Part shown: piece by piece, positions 57,740 through 64,000 of the stretch
Layout of the letters: every line of letters starts with the position of its first letter
Numbering within the stretch: the first letter of the stretch is position 1
Origin: Balanoglossus misakiensis
Lineage: Eukaryota; Hemichordata
NCBI GenBank assembly: GCA_040954595.2
Contig: CM082593.2
Location: 10,850,001 to 10,914,000, forward strand
Length of the DNA: 64,000 bases
Reading direction: 5' to 3'
Program-made: the position numbers and the translations under genes
The notes under the pieces: model-generated
Databases searched by the model: none
What the model saw: the letters and a program-made list of their open reading frames with translations, nothing else
Told to the model about the DNA's origin: nothing

Positions 57740-58030
57740 TGCTACCATCCGCCATTCTGATTGGACGAGAGATCAATCCATCGATACGAAAGTACTCAAT
57801 AGAGCACTGCTAAAACTGGCCCCTGAACTAATAGCATGCAACAGGGAAAACGTGACTAAATAAAAAAAAATATAGCTGATAAATTTACGGACGGCCGGTT
57901 TATTTTTTAACTGCTCTATTGGAACTGTTGTCACTGTCATGCACGATGCATGTCTTGTCATTGCGCACTCGTGTTAACATTCATCAGAGCGCCTTTCGAT
58001 CAATTCGTAACGTTTACATTAGACTCGAGT
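57740..58030 (+). repeat. Sequence duplicated at 61305-61590
   Basis: Shared blocks: CTGATTGGAC, ACTCAATAGAGCACTGCTAA, AACTGGCCCCTGAACTA, GACTAAATAAA against AAACTAAATAAA, TTGGAACTG, TGTCATTG and CATTCGTAAC-like ends. The second copy lies between the inverted arms of the Foldback-like element. Confidence 0.75.
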
Positions 58031-59519
58031 TCATTTTCGTTATGAAAATGACATTGATATACACAAAGTCGATTACTGATATAAAATAATAGCAATAACC
58101 CTAACCATAGATTAGGCTATAGCATTCCGGTATTTTTTTCAATATCACTCAGGAAGGATTCTATAACAGTCTGTTTTGTATCGGGATGTATAATTTAATA
58201 TCCATACTACAAAACAAATATCAGCGGTAACTCAGAAAATATTGTTGAAAATTTGTTCTCTGTAGGCCTAACCATGGTAAGATAATGCAATGCCGGTAAG
58301 TATTTTGGAAGTCAAGGTTGCATTGTATTGTCTGGTGTTCAAATAATCACAAACATCCCGGAAGACTAAATTCTTTCTGTCAAAACCACTTCTGCAACGA
58401 CAAGAACTTTCAGGGCAGGCAAAACCATGGCATGAAGACGATATGAAGTCGATGAGTTAATGTTATGTTGAACCCGGCCACTTTACGTATCTTAACTATT
58501 CACACATTGACCATTCTATAATTCTCTCCCTTTTAATGTCTTCTTTGTGGTTTGTTTGTAAAAATGTTGCCTGTGTTGAAACTTGACTACTTGTCACTTT
58601 TGCCTACCAAGAATAATATGACCAAAAGGGGTGGCATGAAATTCTAGACTGTAACAAAACTCGATTTCATGACCCAAAGTTTGATTTTATGTGTTTTTGG
58701 TTTGGACGTGGCAAAGACATGTAAATTCCGACCACCTATACACCATCCATACATGTATGAATCGACATCATTTATTGCACGAGAGACTTCAAGCAAGCAT
58801 TCCATCATCGCAAAAGGACAAAGAGAGAGCGACTTTGTCTCTTTAAATTAATTTAGCAAGTTCAAAGTGAATGCCCACATGAAAACCTTTACTCAGCAAT
58901 TTTTTTTGTAATTAATAAAACTAGGTTTGGTATGTTTTTGCGCTTGTTTTATTTTCCTTTTGTCTATAAATAGTCGTATATTTTAAAACAGCTAAAATGA
59001 GTCAAATGGGGCATTTTTCCATCCCACCTCATCCTAGCTAAGAGCTTCAGTGCCGGTCACCTCCACAAAATTAATTTACCACGAACAAATTGAAATACAG
59101 CCAATCGGAAAAAGTGCGCCACCACATGGTCATTTGAAGACTTTTATGCTCTCTTCTGGCCGTAAACGCATGTGATCTGGAATAAATCGAACATCGATCG
59201 TGTTTTATTTATTTTCACCACCAGCGAAAATCTACGACGGCCCAACCGCAGATTATTGCTGCTCCATACAACAACCGGCTTAAACTGTTCTGTGCATGTG
59301 TTTTGTGTTCTGGTGGCGTTTGCGGGTCTGAGACGTCATTTGTAGAAGGCCCTATTCGTTTTCTACCAATAACTTTTACCAACCATGCTAGAACTATTTC
59401 GTTTTATTTGACGACGCTTGACACTTTTCTTGCTTTGTTGTTAGTACATGTAGTTTGTTTGTTCGTTACGTCTGTTACTGGGGTTCTTCACTTGTAGTCT
59501 GGTTACACTATGAGATAGG
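58031..59519. other. No gene recognised
   Basis: AT-rich DNA. A lone family A terminal repeat (GACAAAGAGAGAGCGACTTT then GTCTCTTTAA) lies at about 58815-58846. No supported coding or RNA gene. Confidence 0.5.
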
Positions 59520-62500
59520 TGCCGTTAATCAGAATTTTTGGTAAGGAAGGTTTGAGAAGTCCATTCTATGTAAAAAATGGTGCTCATTCCAAAAAAGTCA
59601 GTCTTATTAACCCCACTCAAGACAAAATTGCCATTTTGGCCATTTTTAACCCCAAAATGGTCTTTTTTTAGAAAACACTAAAAACACATTGTTTTCGTCA
59701 CATTCTGAGATCTGATAACATATGATATGCTTATTCTATGTAAAATTTGGTGAATATTACGAAAAAAGTAGTTCGATTGACCCAAAACAACAGAAAATTG
59801 CCTTTTTGACCAATTTTTGCCCCAAAAACGTCATTTTTAGAAAAAAAATAAAACACACGGTTTTCTTCATAATGATTGATCTGGTGATATATGGAAAGTC
59901 AATTCTATGTTAAAAGTGGTGACTTTAAAAAATAAAGCAGTCTTTTTGACCTCAATCAATACAAAAATGCCATTTTTGGCCACTTTTTGTGGTCAAAAAA
60001 GGTCATTTTTACAAAAAAACTAAAAATAAATTGTGTTTATCATATTCAGAGATCATTGGATATATGAAATGTCCATTCTATGTAAAAAATGGTGCTGATT
60101 CCAGAAATAGCAGTCTTATTGACCCTACTCAAGAAAAAATGCCATTTTTGCCACTTTTTGCCCCAAAACGTCATTTTCAGAAAACACACAAAATTTATAT
60201 ATTTTCTTCACTTTCGGAGATCTGATAATGTATTATATGCCCACCCTATGTAAAATCTGGTGATTATTCGAAAAAAGCAGATTTATTGACCCAACCTAAT
60301 GCAAAAATGCCCTTTTGGAAAGTTTTTGCCCCAAAAGGCCATTTTTAGAAAAAAATTTAAAAACAAACTTTTCTTCATAAAGCTCAGAGATCATGTGATA
60401 TATGAAATGTTCATCCTATGTAAAAAATGGTGCTGATTCCAGAAATAGCAGTCTTATTGATCCTACTCAAGAAAAAATGCCATTTTGCCACTTTTTGCCC
60501 CCAAAACGTCATTTTCAGAAAACACTCAAAATTTATATATTTTCTTCACTTTCGGAGATCTGATAATGAATTATATGCCCACTGTATGTGAAAAATTTCC
60601 AAAAAAGCAGTTTTATTGATGCCACTCAAGATAAAAGTGCCTTTTTGGCAAGTTTTTGCTCAAAAAGTGTCATTTCTAGAAAATACGAAAATTATGCCAT
60701 TTTCTTCCCATTGGTGATCAAATGATAAATAAAAGTACTAAAAAACCCACTCTTACTGACCCCACTGAGGGAAAAAAATATCATTTTGGCCTCTTTGCTC
60801 AAAAAGGTAACTGTTAGAAAAAATAAATACAAACTTATTCCTTTATATTCAGAGCCCTTGTGATGTATGTAAATTCGTTTTTTTTTTGTGTGTGTGTGCA
60901 AAAAATATGCTGATACCAGCACAACGGTCTTATTGAGACACCCCGCTCAGTACAAAATTGCCATTTAGCCATCTTTTGGTCAACAATAGGCATTTTCAGA
61001 AAACAAATATAATTGATGTTTTTGCCTTTTGTGTTCTGATGTTGTATATGCATATTTAAAACGCCATAACCATATAATGTCAATTAAATTGATGATATTG
61101 AAAGACAGGGTTGCCACAATTTGGCAAATTTAGCCCAAAACTGAACTTAACAATAAGATGATCCATGTATACGCACTGTCTACTATAAGTCGATTATGCG
61201 TGGTGTGGAATATTTAGGTTCAGATATGCCAGCTCGGGAGAGAGTGTTGAAATTTATTCTCTTCAATCTGAATACAAAATCAGAAATTATATTATAATTT
61301 ATATCATGATACCTCCGTCATACTGATTGGACAGGAGTGCAACGATGCTAGAATACTCAATAGAGCACTGCTAAAACTGGCCCCTGAACTAGCACGCAGC
61401 AGGAAAAATGTGGGTTTAAACTAAATAAACATAAAACCCTTGACGTTTTAATTTGGAACTGCTGTATGGGAATATTTGGGCAATGTGCAATGCCTTTCTT
61501 TTGTCATCTGTATCATGTTTAGAGCTTGGTCCCGGGCGGCGTGTTTACATTCATTGACGCGAGTTTTGTTCCATTCGTAACTTCTTTTCCTCTCGACGCT
61601 GTTTCATCATCATTATGAGTTCAACTTGGGCTAATTTTGCAAAAACTCCAAATACAAACATTTTTTCGGTACAAAATGGCTAAAATGATAATTTTTTCTT
61701 GAGTAGATCTATTTTTGGCTACAAATAGCAAAAAAGGCAATTTTGACAACCAGAGTGCCGTTTTTGGAATAGTCACCAAATTTTACACAGAATGGACTTT
61801 TCATACATGATCAGATCTCTGAATATGAAGAAAACAATTTGTCTTTAGTTTGTTTGTTTTTAATGAACATTTTTGACCAAAAAAGTGGCCGAAATTACAA
61901 ATTTCAATTGAATAGGGTAAGCAAGACTTCCGTTTTTGGAACAGTAACCACGTTTCAATATAGAATGGGCTTTTATTTATAATAAGATCACCGAAAGTGA
62001 AGAAAAGAGAATGCTTATTAATATATTCTTAAAAATAACAATTTTGTGCAAAACTTAGCCAAAAAGGTGATTTCATCATGGTTGAGGTAATTAAGACTGC
62101 ATTTCTGGAATCAACACCTATTTTACAATAAATGTACTTTTCACACATCATAGAATCTCCAAATAAGAATCAAACAGTTTGTTTATAATGATTTTCGAAA
62201 AGTGGCTTTTTGGGCAAAAACTTGTCAAAAAAGCACTGTTTTCTTGAGTGGCGCTAGTAATTTTTTTTTGAATTTTTTCACATAGAGTGGGTACATAATA
62301 CATCATCATCTCCGAAAGTGAAGAAAATATAAAAGTTTTGGGTGTTTTCTAGAAATGACACTTTTTGGGCAAAAACTTGCCAAAGGGCACTTTTATCTTG
62401 GGTGGCATCAATAAAACTGCTTTTTTGGAAATTTTTCACATAAAGTGGGCATATAATACATTATCAGATCTCCGAAAGTGAAGAAAATATATAAATTTTG

Positions 62501-63468
62501 AGTGTTTTCTGAAAATGACGTTTTTGGGGCAAAAAGTGGCAAAAATGGCATTTTTTCTTGAGTAGGATCAATAAGACTGCTATTTCTGGAATTAGCACCA
62601 TTTTTTACATAGTTTGAACACTTCATATATCACATGATCTCTGAGCTTTATGAAGAAAAGTTTGTTTTTAATTTTTTTTTCTAAAAACGGCCTTTTTGGG
62701 TAATAACTTTCCAAAAGGGCATTTTTGCATTAGGTTGGGTCAATAAATCTGCTTTTTTGGAATAATCACCAAGTTTTACATAGGATGGGCATATAAGTGA
62801 AGAAAATATATAAATTTTGAGTGTTTTCTAAAAATGACGTTTTGGGGCAAAAAGTGGCAAAAATGGCATTTTTTTTCTTGAGTAGGGTCAATAAGACTGC
62901 TATTTCTGAAATCAGCACCGTTTTTTACATAGAATGGACACTTCATATATCCAATGATCTCTGAATATGAAAAACACAATTTATTTTTAGTTTTTTTGTA
63001 AAAATGACCTTTTTTGACCTCAAAAAGTGGCCAAAAATGGCATTTTTGTATTGATTGAGGTCAAAAAGACTGCTTTTTTTTTAAAGTCACCACTTTTAAC
63101 ATAGAATTGACTTTCCATATATCACCAGATCAACTATTATGAAGAAAACCGTGTTTTTTAATTTTTTTCTAAAAATGACGTTTTTTTGGCAAAAAATGGT
63201 CAAAAAGGCAGTTTTCTGTTGTTTTGGGTCAATCGAACTATTTTTTTCGTAATATTCACCAAATTTTACATAGAATAGGCATATCATATGTCATCAGATC
63301 TTAGAATGTGACGAAAACAGTGTGTTTTTAGTGTTTTCTAAAAAAACACCATTTTTGGGTTAAAAATGGCCAAAATGGCAATTTTGTCTTGAGTGGGGTC
63401 AATAAGACCATTTTTTACATAGAATGGACCTCTCAAACCTTCCTTACCAAAAATTCTGATTAACGGCA
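59520..63468. mobile_element. Foldback-like element: 3.9 kb, long inverted arms of ~170 bp subrepeats
   Basis: Left end TGCCGTTAATCAGAATTTTT and right end AAAAATTCTGATTAACGGCA are exact inverses, and the match continues into GGTAAGGAAGGTTTGAGA and beyond. Left arm about 59520-61080, right arm about 61625-63468. Each arm is a degenerate tandem array of about 170 bp units: GAGATCTGATAA-type landmarks stand near 59709, 59876, 60049, 60218, 60386 and 60556. Each unit carries TGGCCATTTTT-like, GTC(A/T)TTATTGACCC-like and CATTCTATGTAAAAAATGGT motifs. The spacer 61081-61624 is unrelated to the arms and contains the duplicate of 57740-58030. No transposase frame. I could not define a target duplication with confidence. 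Confidence 0.9.
61305..61590 (+). repeat. Duplicate of 57740-58030 inside the Foldback spacer
   Basis: ATACTCAATAGAGCACTGCT, AAAACTGGCCCCTGAACTAG and later TTGGAACTGCTGT match the 57.8 kb copy. The two diverge at many positions, so the duplication is not recent. Confidence 0.75.
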
Positions 63469-63486
63469 TCTAGCTCCTGGACTAGG

Positions 63487-63558
63487 TCCCCTGCCCCATT
63501 CCCACTGCCATCGGCGCTACGCTCAAGGGCGCAGCCAGCGGTGGGAATGGAGCAGGGA
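63487..63558. repeat. Short hairpin repeat
   Basis: GTCCCCTGCCCCATTCCCAC on the left pairs imperfectly with GTGGGAATGGAGCAGGGAAC on the right around GCGCTACGCTCAAGGGCGC. Small foldback element or decayed MITE. Confidence 0.65.
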
Positions 63559-63670
63559 ACAGAGTACTTCACTTGTGGAATAAAGTGCTCATTTCTTGTG
63601 TATCTGCATTTTGTCGATGTTATCGCTCCTCTGGCAGAGAAGCCAGGGTGCTAGCTGTTGGCTTTAATAA

Positions 63671-63924
63671 GGGACTGTTCAGAATTTACTTCCAGGGGGC
63701 GGAGAATTTTCAGAGGGGGGGGGGACCACCCATTTTCTCCAAGACAAATTAGGGGAGACTAGACATAAAAGTCACAATAGGGGGACCATGGAAAATCCCC
63801 AGGAAATTTAAGGGGGGACCACATATTTCCTCCACAATTTACTAGGGGAGACCATGGGAAAAAATCACCAGGAAAATAAAAAATCCTCCATCCCCAACTT
63901 GGAAGTAAAATCTGAACAGTCCTT
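63671..63924. mobile_element. MITE with TTCAGA-type terminal inverted repeats
   Basis: Left end GGGACTGTTCAGAATTTACT then TCCAGG; right end CCAACTTGG, AAGTAAAATCTGAACAGTCC. About 254 bp, with G-rich sequence inside (GGGGGGGGACCACC, AGGGGAGACCATGG). No target duplication could be fixed. Confidence 0.85.
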
Positions 63925-64000
63925 CATGGTTGTTTGTTTGTTTGTTTGCCTGTTTGTTTATTCGTATCTTTGTTTGTTTGTGTATTCTATCTCATTTAAT
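63925..64000. repeat. (GTTT)n microsatellite
   Basis: GTTTGTTTGTTTG with interruptions runs nearly to the window edge. Confidence 0.85.

Overview
Eukaryotic nuclear DNA from an animal, most likely a marine invertebrate. GC content is low, genes are split by GT-AG introns, and mobile-element debris is dense. The one clear gene encodes a mosaic extracellular protein (C-type lectin, CUB, sushi/CCP and calcium-binding EGF modules on phase-1 introns), a style common in hemichordates, cephalochordates and echinoderms. A deuterostome is my best guess; the sequence alone does not prove it. There are no bacterial operons and no CRISPR array, and I accept no tRNA or rRNA. || Layout. 1-1.1 kb: the endonuclease/reverse-transcriptase junction of a dead non-LTR retrotransposon on the minus strand. 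3.1-21.4 kb: the plus-strand mosaic gene. Thirteen exons join in phase, with one exception, into about 680 visible residues: CTLD (four exons), CUB (two exons), CUB (two exons), CCP, CCP, CCP, cbEGF, cbEGF. Two further exon modules inside the gene are broken. One is half of a CUB with a stop at its conserved Trp and no second half. The other is a CCP with a frameshift, cut off by a small transposon. Both lie between phase-1 junctions, so skipping them keeps the frame. The donor of the first CUB exon does not fit the phase of the next exon and lies in a repeat. The 5' end (signal peptide exon) and the 3' end are not seen. The introns are full of MITEs. || 22.2-37.1 kb: a 14.9 kb satellite of 90 bp and 74 bp monomers in alternating blocks, with long but almost certainly meaningless open frames on both strands. 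38.1-39.8 kb: three small tandem arrays (94, about 62 and 50 bp periods). 40.5-40.8 kb: the 3' end of a CR1-like non-LTR element. 40.8-56.4 kb: copies of an AT-rich dispersed repeat, a 733 bp element flanked by TTAA, and a direct segmental duplication (about 45.6-49.85 kb against 52.5-56.35 kb), one copy of which carries a 794 bp Harbinger-like insertion that the other lacks. 56.5-56.9 kb: a foldback MITE with a 7 bp target duplication. 59.5-63.5 kb: a 3.9 kb Foldback-like element whose inverted arms are built of about 170 bp subrepeats. 63.7-63.9 kb: a final MITE. || The lectin, CUB, CCP and EGF modules suggest a secreted or cell-surface recognition or adhesion protein. The rest of the window is mobile or tandem-repeat DNA with no convincing second gene.
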